Assembly: GCA_021018995.1 (NCBI GenBank)
Contig: CM037593.1
Location: forward strand, 32,811,810-32,875,809
From: Chloranthus sessilifolius
Lineage: Eukaryota > Streptophyta > Magnoliopsida > Chloranthales > Chloranthaceae
Reading direction: 5' to 3'
DNA: 64,000 nucleotides
The notes below the pieces were generated by a model. It saw only the letters and a list, made by a program, of their open reading frames with translations, was not told the origin of the DNA and made no database searches. The position numbers were made by a program, and so were the translations under genes. Positions 1 to 11,599 of this stretch are shown here, one piece after another; the first letter of the stretch is position 1, and every line of letters begins with the position of its first letter.

Positions 1-114
1 GCGTCAGCTTTCCAACAGTTCAAGAATCGCCCCAATCGGAGTTGTACATCAAAAGATACGGCGGTCTAAACTCGAAGGACAAAAGAATAAAATCAGGTGG
101 GCCCCCTAAGGATT

Positions 115-320
115 TGGCGCAACTAATAGTTGTGCCAGGCTATTTCTCCCCAGAAATGGCCTGGTGTAACTAATAGTTATGCCACTTCTCCCAGGATTTA
201 AGCCTGGCACAACTAATAGTTGCACCAGTATTAATTGTAGACCCCACCTCATCAGATAGTCAACTTCCAGGCACTATTTTACTATACATTTGCCTGGCAC
301 AACTATTAATTTCACCAGGC
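115..320. repeat. Cluster of four degenerate GCGCAACTAATAGTTGCGC palindromes (LTR copy 1)
   Basis: Palindromes at about 115-139, 159-184, 202-227 and 292-320. The centre AACTAATAGTT (or AACTATTA) is kept, while the outer CpG positions are changed to TG or CA in most copies, as expected of methylated cytosine decay. The same cluster lies at the matching place in the other LTRs. Confidence 0.9.
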
Positions 321-600
321 ATATGAACAGTAACTATTAGTTTTTATCCTAAATTTCGTGATTGGAGTTTGACTTGTTGACCACCTCGACCTTTGGGGTG
401 TGCTTTACTAGTTCTGTTGCACCCATTTGTATCCTATTTGCAACCCTTTAAGTGGCTTAAAGCCTCACCCCATCATCCACCATTGGAGGACCTTCTCACA
501 CATCTTAAGGCTCCAAAAAACCCTAGGAATCCTTAGATGTGAGATTACCTAATTGCTAAACCCATTTAGCTCTTAAGTAGCCTCCTAACCCACCCTTTTC

Positions 601-610
601 CTATAAATAG
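601..610 (+). promoter_or_regulatory. LTR TATA box
   Basis: CTATAAATAG followed by a C-rich stretch; identical in all three LTR copies (also 17873-17882 and 39284-39293). It probably drives the genomic transcript, which places the palindrome cluster in U3 about 300 bp upstream. Confidence 0.75.
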
Positions 611-1345
611 AGCCCCCCACCCCTTGGTTTAGGGGTTGAGAATTTTGGCCTAAGAGAGAAAGAGTTAAAGTGAGAAGATCTTTCTCCCTTTTGTGCACAC
701 TTCCCATACAAATTTTAGATTTCAAAAAGCTCCCTTAGACCTTAGCATTTCACTAAAAGCCTTTAGGTTAGGTGTGTGTAATCCCTTAGCCTTCCCTCTC
801 TACCTCTTAGCTTCAAGCCTTAGGAGTTAGAACCCCTTTTTCCACCATACAAAGCCATCAAAAGCTCATCAAAGTAAGCCATGCAAGGCTCTCCTACGGT
901 GCTATAAGGGCCCGAGGGCTCCGGCTCTCCCCTTTCTTCTCCTATCTCTTTCTAGCTCCCTCCATCCTTCCATTTGTGCCGTTACACCGCCGACTTTTCG
1001 GTAGGAACGAAGGGGCACAAATAGGATTCTAAGCCCTTTTGGGCAAGAGGAAACTATTTTCCTTTCTTTTGCTTTATTTTATTTTTGGCCATAAGTAGAG
1101 ACCGCGTTAAGCGGGTTGATCGGGTGCTAACACCTTCCCGATCGATAACCAAAGCCCCTACCCAAGAGCCTTTGGTGTGGACCGGATTCAGAGTCATATT
1201 TGTGGCACTTCGATGCTTATAAAACTGATATAGGTATCCCGGGACACCAAAAGCTTCGGGTGGCGACTCTATATTTTTTGCAAGTGAGCGCATTGCCGCG
1301 ACGAGACCGTCATGAATCCCACGGTTGCACATTAAGTCGGCACTC

Positions 1346-1915
1346 TATATAAGTGAGGGAGCCTTCATTTGTTTCTCATTCTCGGATTTAGTCTTGAGTT
1401 TTATTTTTTCTGGATATTTTGTGTTCTAAAATTTGTGTTTTAGCGATATCAGATGATCTTATTGTCCGATTGGGATGTCGTTTCTTCCTATGTCCATGAT
1501 TTCGCGTGATCTTCGCCTTGAGGTGATGCTTGGGGATGACATTATTTTAGGAATGAGCGATATTAGGAATTAGGGCACTAGTCTTCACATCGATCCCTTT
1601 TAGGGAGAAGTGAAGGCAGCGTTGAGGAGGTGGCAGCGGAGGAGGTGAAGATGGCAGAGCAAGTGGGGGGATTTGTTCCCCAACCAATCCTCCACCTCTC
1701 CTTCTGAAGCCTCCGATTGGACGCTCCAAGTCTGGTGATAATCCTTCTGAGGCTTCCGATTGGTCATTCTGCTCCTCGCTTTGTGTCGATTTTGGGTCTC
1801 TAGTTTTCGTTTTGGGTTGTAAGTTAGGTTCTAAGTTTTCGTTTTGGATTGTAATTTTAGGAGGTATGCCTCCGGTGGTACTTGTAAAATTTTTAAGTTA
1901 TTAATAAAAGAGATT
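1346..1915 (+). pseudogene. Decayed accessory transcription unit 1 of element A
   Basis: A TATATAA at about 1346 is followed by a leader that resembles the leader of the PMD gene at 3903-4060 (both have TTTTCGTGTTTT-like and GTCGTTTCyTCC segments). After about 500 bp it ends in a hairpin/poly(A) motif at 1860-1888 that resembles the PMD gene 3' end at 7501-7530, with AATAAA at about 1903. I see no open frame that looks like a protein. It may be an internally deleted relative of the PMD unit or a different accessory gene. Function unknown. Confidence 0.45.
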
Positions 1916-2640
1916 TATTTTTATTTATTGTTCTAATTTATTTGGATGCATCTTTGGTTTGATTTAGTTTTAGGATATACTTTAGCTTAGGGTTTATCCT
2001 GAGATTAGTTTTGTTTTAAGGAATTTGTTCAGAGGGTTTACTTGGTTCTGATGGGTTTGACGGGGGCATTTTTTTTGTGGGGTTCCAACAAGTTAGGGTC
2101 TCATTTCGGAGAGTTCATTTTTTTGTTGCTTGTTAGGTTTAAGGTTTGATTTGAGTTTTTTTGTTTGATTCAATATGATACTTATTAAAAGTGTGCAAAT
2201 TTATGGTCTAATTTGAAGTTTCTAGATCGGTGTTAATTGTTTAGATCCTATTGGCTTATCTATTTTGCTTTGGGTTTGTGTTTCATTGAAGGGATAAGTG
2301 TTGCATGATTATTGGTTTATTAGGTTGGCCATAGATTGTGGTTTTCTAAAGGGAGTATGTGCTCGGTTTAGATTTAATTAAATTGGAAGGGTTTTCAAAA
2401 TGTGACACTTGCCACTTTGTAGTTTAAAGGGTATGGTTTATAAAAGTATGTTAAAGGCTTTGTTATTTTTGTTTTTTTTTTTTTTTTATTTTGTGGTTGG
2501 AGCTTAGGGTTAAAGTTTTGGGGAATATATTTTTTGTGTTGTTATTTAGGGTATTTTTGTTCATTAATGTCTTTTCTTCCTCTCTCTATTTTGTATCCCG
2601 AGTATTGAACCCGAAGAGTTGTGATTATTATATGGATTAT
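1916..2640. other. T/G-rich non-coding stretch
   Basis: I see only T- and G-rich low-complexity sequence with no credible reading frame, promoter or repeat unit. It lies between two decayed plus-strand units of element A. Confidence 0.5.
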
Positions 2641-3110
2641 TGAGAATGGACGGGATTGAGAATACAAGGTAGTGGTCGAATTGCTACCATGCTAAGGGAA
2701 GAGGTGGAGGAGAAAAAGGTGGTAGAAAGGAAACCCAAGGATAAGACATGGCCAGAGTTCTCGTGACCGATTCCTATGTTTCTTCGGTAAGCTTTGCGGA
2801 CTCAGCGTTAATTGCTCCTCTTTTTTAGGGTTTCCAAGGTGAGCTTCCAAAAGTGGATCCTGTAGGTCCTGGGTGGCTTTCTGTGAGCCACTCTTTCTTT
2901 CCTGCCGGCTCGAGGTGAGGGAAAGATGTTATAACGGTGAGAATTTGCTCAGGGTGCATCCCCCTCCTCCGGGTTTCTTCGAGATTTCTAATTTCCCGAA
3001 TAAATTCGAATTCAGGCATTGCCTGAACGTGCTGATTTTAAATTTCTTGCTTTAAGTTGTATATTCAAAGGATATGCCCTCGGTGTGCTTTGTAATCATT
3101 TTATTCATTT
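2641..3110 (+). pseudogene. 3' remnant of a second plus-strand unit
   Basis: The only recognisable part is the 3' end: at 3069-3096 a GGATATGCCCTCGGTG...TTTGTAA segment parallels the 3' ends at 1860, 7501 and 46373, with a TTGTATAT just before it as in the PMD gene. The upstream 400 bp have purine-rich sequence that could be old coding sequence, but no clear frame. Product unknown. Confidence 0.4.
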
Positions 3111-3554
3111 ATGAAGCAATTATATTTTTAATTCTATTTGTGGTTATTTATATTTAGTGAGTTTTGGCTTGGTTGACTTTGTAGTTTATTTGACTTGTTT
3201 TGAGTGGGAGGTTTTAAGTCTGGCTTGATTTAGTTTATTTATCTTGGATTGGGGTATGTTAGGAGCATTTTTTGGTTTAGTTTGGACTTAGTTGGAGTGT
3301 GTAAGTGATGGGGGCATTTTTTGTTTGTTTAGTTTGGTCTTAATTGAAATGTGTGAGTAATGTTGGGGGGCATTTTTTTTTTAGTTTTCGGGGAGTATAT
3401 TTCTTTAAGTTAAGAGTGTTTTTGGATTGGTCTTAACAAGGGTGTAATCTAGGCTGGTAATCAGTGTCGGAAGTCTCCTAATTCAGTCTTGTGAAAGTGC
3501 TGTTCTGGGCACACATTTTTTTATTTCTGGGGAATTGTTCACTTCACTCTAGGC
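3111..3554. other. Non-coding spacer upstream of PMD promoter
   Basis: T/G-rich sequence with a loosely repeated GGGGGCATTTTTT phrase (about 3247, 3310 and 3365). I see no gene here. Confidence 0.45.
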
Positions 3555-3900
3555 ACATAAACGAATTATGCGCTGGAATGGGAGCGCGCATTTCAGAGAG
3601 TCGAAAGGTTATTAAGCGTCAGCTTTCGGTCGTTTAACCGAGTTGAATGCTCGTCATGGGGAGCAGGATTAGGGCGATGACCTGTCACTGTCGAAGTGAC
3701 TATTGGCATTTGCGTGCGCCGGTTTGGGCGCTTGAGATGATTACGCGCCTGGTGGGCGATGCGCAATGAAATGGTCGGGTTAGTTTGAGCGGGCGACAAT
3801 CTATTTGCATGCTTGACAACGAGCATTTGATCTGAATTAAGCGCGGGAGTCGTGGTGCATGAATCGGTTGAGCGCGTGAGTTCACGCGCGTAATTTGGGT
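3555..3900. promoter_or_regulatory. GCGC/AATTA motif cluster upstream of the element-A PMD gene
   Basis: Copies of GAATTAnGCGC in both orientations: GAATTATGCGC (about 3563), GATTACGCGC (about 3739), GAATTAAGCGC (about 3834) and CACGCGCGTAATTT (about 3883). The same motif class fills 42790-43195 in the element's own 5' LTR, just upstream of its minus-strand TATA. Here it stops immediately before the TATA at 3905. Confidence 0.65.
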
Positions 3901-3902
3901 AT

Positions 3903-3916
3903 GTTCTATATATAAT
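3903..3916 (+). promoter_or_regulatory. TATA box of the PMD gene
   Basis: TTCTATATATAA directly downstream of the GCGC/AATTA cluster and about 180 bp before the first coding-like stretch. The position fits an independent plus-strand promoter antisense to element A gag-pol. Confidence 0.6.
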
Positions 3917-4084
3917 CCAAAAAGTCTCATTCTTCCCATGCTATCCGTTTTGGTCTTTGATTCTTGATTTCCTTGCTTCCTTGCGCTCTATTTTTCGTGT
4001 TTTCGTGATATCTTGTGATCCGATCGTTCGTTTCAGGTGTCGTTTCCTCCTTTTTTTCTAATTTTTTGAGTTCTTTATTATAGG

Positions 4085-7000
4085 ATAGAGGGTGAGAGTG
4101 GTGATAGGCACGATCTTACTATTTCTGAGTTGGAGAGGATTATGATGGGGGAGATAGGTGAGACCTCTAAGGCTTGCACTGATGTTGTCGGGGAGGTGGT
4201 TAGAGAGGAGGTACCGGAGGCTGACCAGGGGGTGGTCAGGGAGGAGGTACCAGAGGTTGACTAGGTGGAGGTCAGGGAGGAGGTGCTCGAGATTGAGCAG
4301 GGTGTAGTGGAGGATGAGGGTGAGAGGGTCAAGGGTGAGATACCAGAGGATGAGAGAGCTGAGGATGTGGCTGAGGAGCACTAGCGTGTGGAGCGTCTGG
4401 ATCGCAAACACTTCCCGCTAGAGGATTTCTTCGCTCGAGGTCGGTTAGGTACCCGTGAGCAAGAGTTCCCTCATTCTTTTCTAGGCATTTTAGGTTATGA
4501 TGTAGACTTATTAAGATCTGGAAACCCCTTTTCAATTTATGTCGAACCTGCATTGATTATTGGTTGTGTGCTCACTCATGCATCATAATGGCATCTAGAG
4601 ATAGGTCATGCTTCTATTAAGTTGTTCTTGTCATATTTTGTGTATTTGTTGTAAGTTGTTATTAGTATGTCTGGATATATTTTGTTTGCTTTTAGCTCTA
4701 GATCTATTTGTCATTCGTCATAGGTATGTGTTAGTCTTACTTTTTCTATTTGTGTTTCATTTGATAGGAGCCCTCGTAGCCGGCTATCGGCTTGACATGG
4801 ACTGAGTCTCATACTTGATACCATGCCTTGTCAGATTTTCAGCGGGCGCAGTTGGCATCTTTCAGCTTCGGGCCTATCCTAGAGCCGGAGCCCTTTCAGG
4901 TCGATTGTGGCCTAATTGCAGCAGTTTTAGAGAGGTGGAGGGAGGAGCTTCGGGCACTTCTCTTTCCAGTTGGCATGATGTTTTCGACTCCAGAGGACTG
5001 GGTCCGCATCAACAATCTTCATTTTGAGGGCGAGCCGATTACGAGGTGGATGGAAGGAGCATATTTGGAGGCGTGTGAGGAGATTTTGGGCATACCGTAT
5101 AGGTCAAGTGGCTCGGGGTCGGGTGTAGTTTGAGTCACTTGGTTTTTCGATACGTTTGCGAGTGGTTTTGTCCCTCCGAGGCATCATTTGGAGGCGAAGG
5201 TATCTTACGAGGTGCATTGTGTGGTGGTGGTGGGTCGAGCCCGTGGTTGAGCCTGGGTTGGCTGCAGATAGGGTGCTTCGAGCGTTCTTGATGCACTTCC
5301 TCGGTGCAGTACTCTTTTCTTCTTTTACTTGGAGATGCATCACCGAGTTGTTTTTTATGGTTCTTAGGGACTTGGATCTAGTCCCTACCTATGTGTGGGG
5401 TGCGATCACATTGGCGTATCTCTATGAGCAGCTTTATCTTCAGGGACGGGGAGTCGCGACGATCAGAGGTTTTCTTCCTTTCCTCTAGGTGAGTTTTAGT
5501 TAACTGTTGTCATGAGGTCTTTAGTTTTCTTAGTCTTTTAGTGGTAACACCTATTTAGCATTTCTCTTGTGTTTTTTTTAGTTCTGAGTGTATGACCATT
5601 TCGCTTTTCTTCGTCCGGGAGTTCCGTTGGAGGTGACGTTCACGTTCCCAATGATGTGCGTGTGGAGGGAGGCGTTGAGGGGTCGTCGCTGGTCTTCGGA
5701 TCTTCAGACTGCATGCGATCTTTTCGAGGACATGCATGCGGGGCAGCTATATATCATTGTGTGTATGTTTTTGTGTCATTTTATTTCGGTCTTGTAGGAT
5801 CTGAGGATTCATTGATGGGTTAGCTTGTTTATTTGATTAGGTAATTTGGAGGCCATACGCGACCGAGGAGGATGCGGGTGTACCAGTGATTCAGTCTAGC
5901 CAGCCCTTCTTCGACAGGACATATGGGTCCATTGTTTTAAGAAGGTGGAGAGGATCCACCTAACTCGGGTGGTGCGACAGCTGGGGCTCGCTCAGGGAGT
6001 CCCTCCAGAGATTCGCCATAGGATGGCGGAGAGGATAACTGGCCCTCCTTGTCGGAACTTTATAGATCGGATGGCGCTTTAGATGGCCGATTTCAAGACT
6101 AGGGGGACCAGGGTCACTGGGGCGCGTGATGAGATTGACGTCCAAGAGTATAGGAAATGGTTTATTGCATTGGGTGGCAGGCGCCTCTTCACACATCCCT
6201 TCCATGGGAGTGGCTCTTTCATGGTCGGCGGGCTAGAGTCGACATCGGCATTGAGAGAGAGGTTGGCTGCATTAGAGCAGAGCCATCTCACCACGAGTGT
6301 GTGGGGGGCATTAGACGCCCTCCATAGGGCAATGGAGCAGATGCGGTGTGCCCCTTGTCCGGATGAGGAGCTGCTTCCCTCCTTAGCTCTCTCAGTAACT
6401 CAGGCTATGGGAGCAGAGGATGAGTTGGGGGCTTGGCTAGCGGAGACTCGACAGCTCCTGGTGAGTTGATTTATTGGTTTTAATTGTTTGCGTATTATGT
6501 TGACTTGGCCTTTCAGTAGTTCTGACATGGTTGTGGTGTCTCATTTTTTTTTATTTTGGATAGTCTGAGAGGGAGGCCGAGGTTGCTAGTCATGTGGCGA
6601 TGATCGGTTTGTTATGTGGTCAGCAATTGGCCGGCTGAGAGGTGGAGGCCAATTTGTGATCCGAGACTGATCGATTGGTAAGTGTCTATATGAACTTGGT
6701 TTTGTTAATTATTAGCATTGTGGGTTTTCCGACTGATGTGTTTATTGTTGTTCATAGAGAGCCGAGCTTATTGCTGGAGGTCCCATTTCGACATTTGATC
6801 TATCCTCAGTTCCTTTTCAAAGTTTCCTTTTTTGTTCATATATATATTGGTTTCCTTTGACTTGGTGTGGTTATACAGGTTCGTCAGCTTTAGGAGGTAA
6901 GTCTAGAGGCGATGCGAGCATGCACCACTCCCGAGGCGAGACGGATCCTTGGGAAGATGTAGAGTCGCAATGACCTATTTGTTGAGATGATGGTTACATA

Positions 7001-7444
7001 GAAGACTCAGGCTGAGGCATTGGAGGCAGTGCGTCGGATGATGCGGGCAGAGATGTAGGTGTCTCTAAATCAGCTGCAGTATCGTCTAACGAGGAGTGAG
7101 TGGGGGATACGTGGGTTGGCTATTTAGCTTGGTGGATCGGATTCGAGAGCTATGGGTTCCTCGGTTGGGCAGTCTCGTCACACGTCTCTTGAACGTATGA
7201 GGGGTGATGCTCGTGAGGATTCTATTATTTGGGAGATTCTTACGGGGTATCCTCCTCATTCGCGATCGAGGTGATCTGTTAGCCAGACGAGTGAGGGGGT
7301 TATGTGGTAGGGCCTTGTCGTCTAGAGGTTTCGAGGACTCCGGGTGCCGAGATTGTGTTTTCAGAGGACCAGTCTATAGACCTTCGAGCTGATGATACTG
7401 GGGACAGCGGCGCTCGTCCATCTCAGCGACAGCGTAGGGAGTAG
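4085..7444 (+). pseudogene. Plant mobile domain (PMD / aminotransferase-like) gene, multi-exon, decayed
   Basis: Reading pieces in order: an acidic N-terminus with three VREEVPE-like repeats (4085-4588, two in-frame stops), then PMD core pieces at 4828-5133 (ALLFPVGMMFSTPEDW) and 5190-5487 (VLRAFLMHFLGAVLF, VLRDLDLVPTYVWGA), a probable GT-AG intron, then VYDHFAFLRPG at about 5588, then ERIHLTRVVRQLGLAQGVPP near 5950. A 6083-6469 helical segment follows, and coiled-coil-like exons end with RQRRE-stop at 7442-7444. PMD proteins form a plant family found both in host genes (MAIN/MAIL types, linked to silencing and genome maintenance) and in transposons. It lies antisense to gag-pol of element A. 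Stops and frameshifts make it a pseudogene. Compared with the element-B copy it lacks about 560 bp, including some exons, near 6810. Confidence 0.8.
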
Positions 7445-7500
7445 GGGTGTGTGTGTGTGTGTGTTTTTTTTTTTTCATTGTGTGTGTGCGTTGTATATAT

Positions 7501-7530
7501 AGGGGGGATGCCCCTGGTGACAAGTGTAAA
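7501..7530 (+). terminator. Conserved 3'-end hairpin plus TGTAA poly(A) signal region
   Basis: GGGGGGATGCCCCTGG can fold into a short hairpin and is followed by TGACAAGTGTAAA. Near-identical at 46373-46400, with weaker versions at 1860-1888 and 3069-3096. TGTAA/TTGTAA is a typical plant far-upstream polyadenylation element. Confidence 0.5.
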
Positions 7531-7542
7531 AAGAAAATTTTG

Positions 7543-7589
<47 letters not shown>
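7543..7589. repeat. (TA)n(GA)n microsatellite
   Basis: A run of TA dinucleotides followed by GA dinucleotides, just after the PMD 3' end. The element-B copy has (TA)n at 46417-46455. Confidence 0.95.
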
Positions 7590-9100
7590 ATTTTTTTTGG
7601 TTTAGATGTACCTGATTAGCTCATTTTCTCTTAGTTACCTCTTGCGTCTACTTTTGCTTTTTAGTTTCTTTAGCGCCGTCGACCATCATTGGGACTTGGA
7701 TGCTTCCTGAGTTGGCCCGGTGATAGTTGTAGGTTATTCTGTATCTGAACATGCAAAGGTAACGCTATCAGTAATTTTTGTTCTCTCCCTTGCTAGTCGT
7801 CAAGGGGGGTGAGTGTCTCAGACCGAGGTCTGGTAATAAAGGTGGATGTGTATTGTTTTTCTTTTTCTTTTTTCTTTCTTTTTTTTTCTCTATTTTTTTT
7901 TCTTTTTTTAAAAATGAAAATAATGCAATAGGAAAAGAAAATAACTGAAATAATAATAGAAATAGAAAAAAAATATAAAAAAATGCCCCAGTGTAGTAGG
8001 GTGGTAGTGTTGGCAGTATAGCCTCATTCTTTGAATGGTAACTTCGTCATTCCTCGTCTTCTTTGTGGACAAGTCGGCACTTCTAATGTGATTCTCCTTC
8101 TAATCCAAAAAAATGCCCCAGTGTGTAGATGCAACGGAGCTTTTCTGGGCTGTTGATGAGCACTTTGGGTCTATAAGCAGTCATGAGTACTTGGTGAGTT
8201 AGTTTTGAAAAAAAGTTCATCAGTACTGTCATCGAACTGAGGGGAGGTCGTTTTGATTAGGTCAGTTGTATACGGGGGTCTATCTTGGGGTGGTGGTCAT
8301 CCTATCCCTTGGTTATCAGGGAGGAGTATGGTAGGTATAGTGGGTGATTGCATCAGTCATCATTCATTAGTTTTCAGTTTCATTTCTAGGAGCATCTTGT
8401 AAGGCTTTTGATTTATCGTCCGGAATAAAAATAGAAGAGGGGGGTAAGGCTTAGTGATGTGGGGAATAGTTTGTATCTAACACTTTCCAAAAGGGATGAG
8501 TAACAATCTTTTTCTCAGAGGGATACGGGATGCCACGATCGAGCTTCTTTGTCATATTTCGGTACCATCAAAATCTCACATTCTATGGTTAGTAGGAGTT
8601 TGTCCTCCTCCTGCCACCTTACGACGACATCTAGTAGTATGGGGACATCAGGGATGCCCTCGCATCTTGCTTATACACTTCTATTAAAATTATTAGAGAT
8701 GCCCTCACGATTTGCCTATGCTTGCCTGAGCTCATTGACTTGTTCATTCATTGTAATGCTCTCACTCAAAATTTTTCGATGTATGTATTCTTTAAAAGCA
8801 TCCTGCTAGCGCAAGAATAATAAGTTTTGATTGAACGTAACATCTTCATTTTTTTTGCTCTAATATCTCCTCCAATAGCGGGAGAAGGGAAATGAGGATC
8901 AGATGTTACTCATGCTTTTGAAAGTGGTTAGGTAGGTCACTAGTCTTTTAATCAAATTGCCCGAGTGAGAAAAGGTGGGCGACAATCGAAGGTCTTAAGG
9001 ATATTCCGAGAATTGATGATGTACGACCAATGAATGGGACGTGACGACTACGGGAGTGATAGGTATAAGTATTTAACCACGGGATGTGATGATCACAGGG
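7590..9100. other. Inter-gene region between PMD 3' end and integrase of element A
   Basis: Clearly alignable with 46456-48150 in element B, so it is part of the element and not host DNA. It contains a T-rich then A-rich tract (7850-7985) and a repeated AAAAATGCCCCAGTGT phrase (about 7980 and 8108). Short frames on both strands are broken differently in the two copies, so I do not call a gene. Confidence 0.6.
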
Positions 9101-10230
9101 CTAAGGATAGTATTTTATAAGGTACATGGGGTTCCAAGGGCTAGGGAGTTCTTCCCTGTCTTGGTTCGCCAGTTTGTATGTATTTCCAGGGTATGCGGCT
9201 GTTATAACATAAGGGCCTTCCCAGTTCGGTTTTAGTTTTTCTTTCGGATGGGCATGCTTGGAAGGCATGATTTTCTTTAAGACTAATTCCCTAATATTAA
9301 AAGTTCGTTCGAGGACTTTCTTATCATAAGCTCTGACCACTCTCCTCTGATATACCTAAGCGTGATCAGCTGCCCTTAGATGTGTTTCATCAAGCTGCTT
9401 TAACTGCGTGAGTAGACCAATTCTCCTCTAGTCTAAGGATAGGTCATTATCGAGTTAAATCCGTAAGGAGGGTACTTATATCTCATATGGTAAGACTGCC
9501 TCCATCCCGAAGGTAAGGAGGTAGGGAGTTTGGCCAGTGGCCGTACGAATAGAGATCCTATAGGCCCAGAGTGCTTTCGATAGTCGTTCGGGCCAGCCGG
9601 CTCCATTGCTCATTTCTACTATGGGCTTCAGGATTCGAATCAGCATTTTATTCATAGCTTCTATTTTTCCATTACCTTGAGGGTAGAATGGTGATGAGTG
9701 GTATAGATTGATGCCATACTTCTTGTATAACTTCTTCGTCTTCTCTACGATGAACTGTGGTCCGTTGTCGGTGATAAACATCCTGGGTACTCCAAACCTG
9801 TTGATGATATTTCAAATGATAAACCTCACGAGTGTTGAAGCGGTGATTTTGAGGTAGGATTCAACTTCTGCCCATTTGGTGTAGTATTTGGTCGCTGTAA
9901 GTATAAACACATACTTGTGAGTGTTCCCAACTGTGTTTGTGAAAGGTCCGATGACATCAAAGGCCCATATCGAAAATGACCATGGCGAGGTCATAGTGTT
10001 CAATGCAATTGATGGAGCTTTGATGAGTGTGGCATGTTCTTGGCATTATTTGCAGGATTGGACATAGAGGTGGCAATCTATGATCATCATCAGCCAGAAG
10101 TAGCCTTGTCGTGTAACTTGATCAGCGACCCTCTGTCTATCGAAGTGGGCGCCACAGGCACTGGCGTGTGCTTCTTGAATGATGTATTATCCTTCAGCGG
10201 TCATGATGCATCATATTAGTACTCCTTTAT
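9101..10230 (-). pseudogene. Integrase region of element A (Tat pol)
   Basis: On the minus strand: a remnant HHCC zinc finger (C..CQEHA) near 10050-10200, then the catalytic core with AFDVIGP (first Asp), ITDNGPQF (second Asp) and GKIEAMNK (Glu), then WAYRISIRTATGQTPY. The C-terminal domain follows with KLKPNWEGPYVI and ends at YLIKYYP-stop. Stops interrupt it (for example near 9810 and 10050). Integrase inserts element cDNA into the chromosome. It follows RNase H directly, as in all Ty3/gypsy pol genes. Non-functional as it stands. Confidence 0.9.
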
Positions 10231-10338
10231 TGAAGGCTTCTTTGTATAATATTTCGTCGAGTATGTAGAATCGGGCGCATCGGTTCCTTATAGTCTTACG
10301 TTCAATTTTTATGGCATATGGAGGGACATGTTGATGCT

Positions 10339-11520
10339 TTAAGAAGTTCCAGATATTGAAATATCATGGCTGTCCATCGTCGATTGGTGATTTTTAAAAT
10401 CTGAACATAGCGACTTGGTTTCTGGTTTGATGTGCTTTTCCAGAGTGATTGCTTCTTTTGGTCTTGTATTAGTGGGGAGGATTGGTAATTCTCTCTTGAC
10501 GGTCCATGCTACTTCGTGGGCGAGTATTATTAACTTTTTTATGAAGAAGGTCTTGGTACTTTGGCCGATGGGTATTTGGATGACCGAGGCTAATGTGGCA
10601 AGGGAGTCAGCGAGCTCATTTTCTAATCTAGGGATGTGCATTAAAGAGATTCTTTCAAAATTTTTTACCAAATATTGAGCAATTTTTAGGTATGCAATTA
10701 GTCTCCTTTCCTTGGTTTTCCTTTCTCCTATAACTTGTGAGATTACGAGTTTGGAATCACTAATGGTTTTCAACTGCTTAACGCCTAATTATAATGCTGC
10801 TCATAGTTCAGCTATAAAAGTTGCCTATTTTGCAACATTATTAGTGATAGGAAAATCTAATTGAAAAGACTTAGGTATGACAACTCCTTTGGGGCTTAGG
10901 AGGACTATCTCGATGTCTTTTCCCTTGTGATTTAGAGCACCGTCAAAATAAAGGGTTCATGACATCTTATCGGGCTCTTAGTTATGGATCGTGAGTAGGT
11001 CTTCATCGGGAAAATTCGTGTGTATGGGTTTATCACTCGAGAGTGGGAGCTCTACGAGGTAATCGGAAATTGCTTGCCCTTTGATCAATTTTTACGTGAC
11101 ATAAGTGATGTCGAATTCTTGCAAGAGCATATGCTAGCGAGCGATCTTTCCTGATGTTGTGGGCATTTCGAATACGTACTTCAGAGGGTCCATTCGGGCT
11201 AGTGCTAGTATTTTATGTGCTTCGAAGTAGTGTCGTAATTTGGTTGAGGCCCACACCAGTGTGAGGCAGGTCTTCTCCATTGAAGTGCATTTTTGTTCGT
11301 ACTCGACCATCGTCCTACTAAGGTAGTAGATAGCCTTCTCTCTCTAGCTGACTTCTTTATATTGTCCCAGAAATACTCCCATGGCTTTGTCATTCGCTGA
11401 GAGGTATAGGATAAGAGGTCTTTTGAGAACTGGTGGTGATAGTATTGGCAGGTTAAGGAGGTATTTTTTGATATTGTCGAAGGCTTGCTGGCACTAGTCA
11501 TCCCATTTGTACTTAGTTCC
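10339..11520 (-). pseudogene. RNase H region of element A (dual RNase H)
   Basis: The first part, about 11500-11130, is the RT-linked RNase H/tether, with a decayed AIYYLSRTM...YSSMEK-type pattern and RMDPLKYVFE. The second, about 10980-10600, is the archaeal-type RNase H typical of Tat elements: YFDGALNHKG, TNN, SDSKLVISQV and ENELADSLATL, carrying the acidic residues of the active site except that the MAEYE-type Glu is lost. Several stops. RNase H degrades the RNA strand during reverse transcription. The order (RT, RNase H, second RNase H, integrase on minus) is standard for Tat. Confidence 0.85.
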
Positions 11521-11599
11521 TCCTTTCAGTAGTCTATAGAAAGGATCGTATCTGTCTGAATGCTGGGAGATAAATCTCCTGATGAATTGCAATCTTCCT

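Larger units (their letters stand above)
1..1331 (+). mobile_element. LTR of Ogre-like (Tat) element, copy 1, 5' part cut by window edge
   Basis: Closely similar along its length to the two LTRs at 17034-18609 and 38416-40012; base 1 corresponds to about base 17299, so roughly 265 bp of the LTR lie outside. It ends in TTGCACA like the others. No TGGCGACTCTGCTGGGGA primer site follows the end, so it is either a 3' LTR of an element lying to the left or a solo LTR. It abuts a decayed plus-strand transcription unit (TATA at about 1346). The copy is older than the other two, judging by more CpG-to-TpG/CpA changes in its palindromes. Confidence 0.9.

Noticed and set aside
5104-5343. Minus-strand frame in the PMD core
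   Set aside because: Shadow of the plus-strand PMD exon with recognisable conserved blocks.
8496-8809. Plus-strand frames near 8500-8800 as a small gene
   Set aside because: The matching region of element B (47340-47650) has different frames and breaks, so there is no conserved coding signal.
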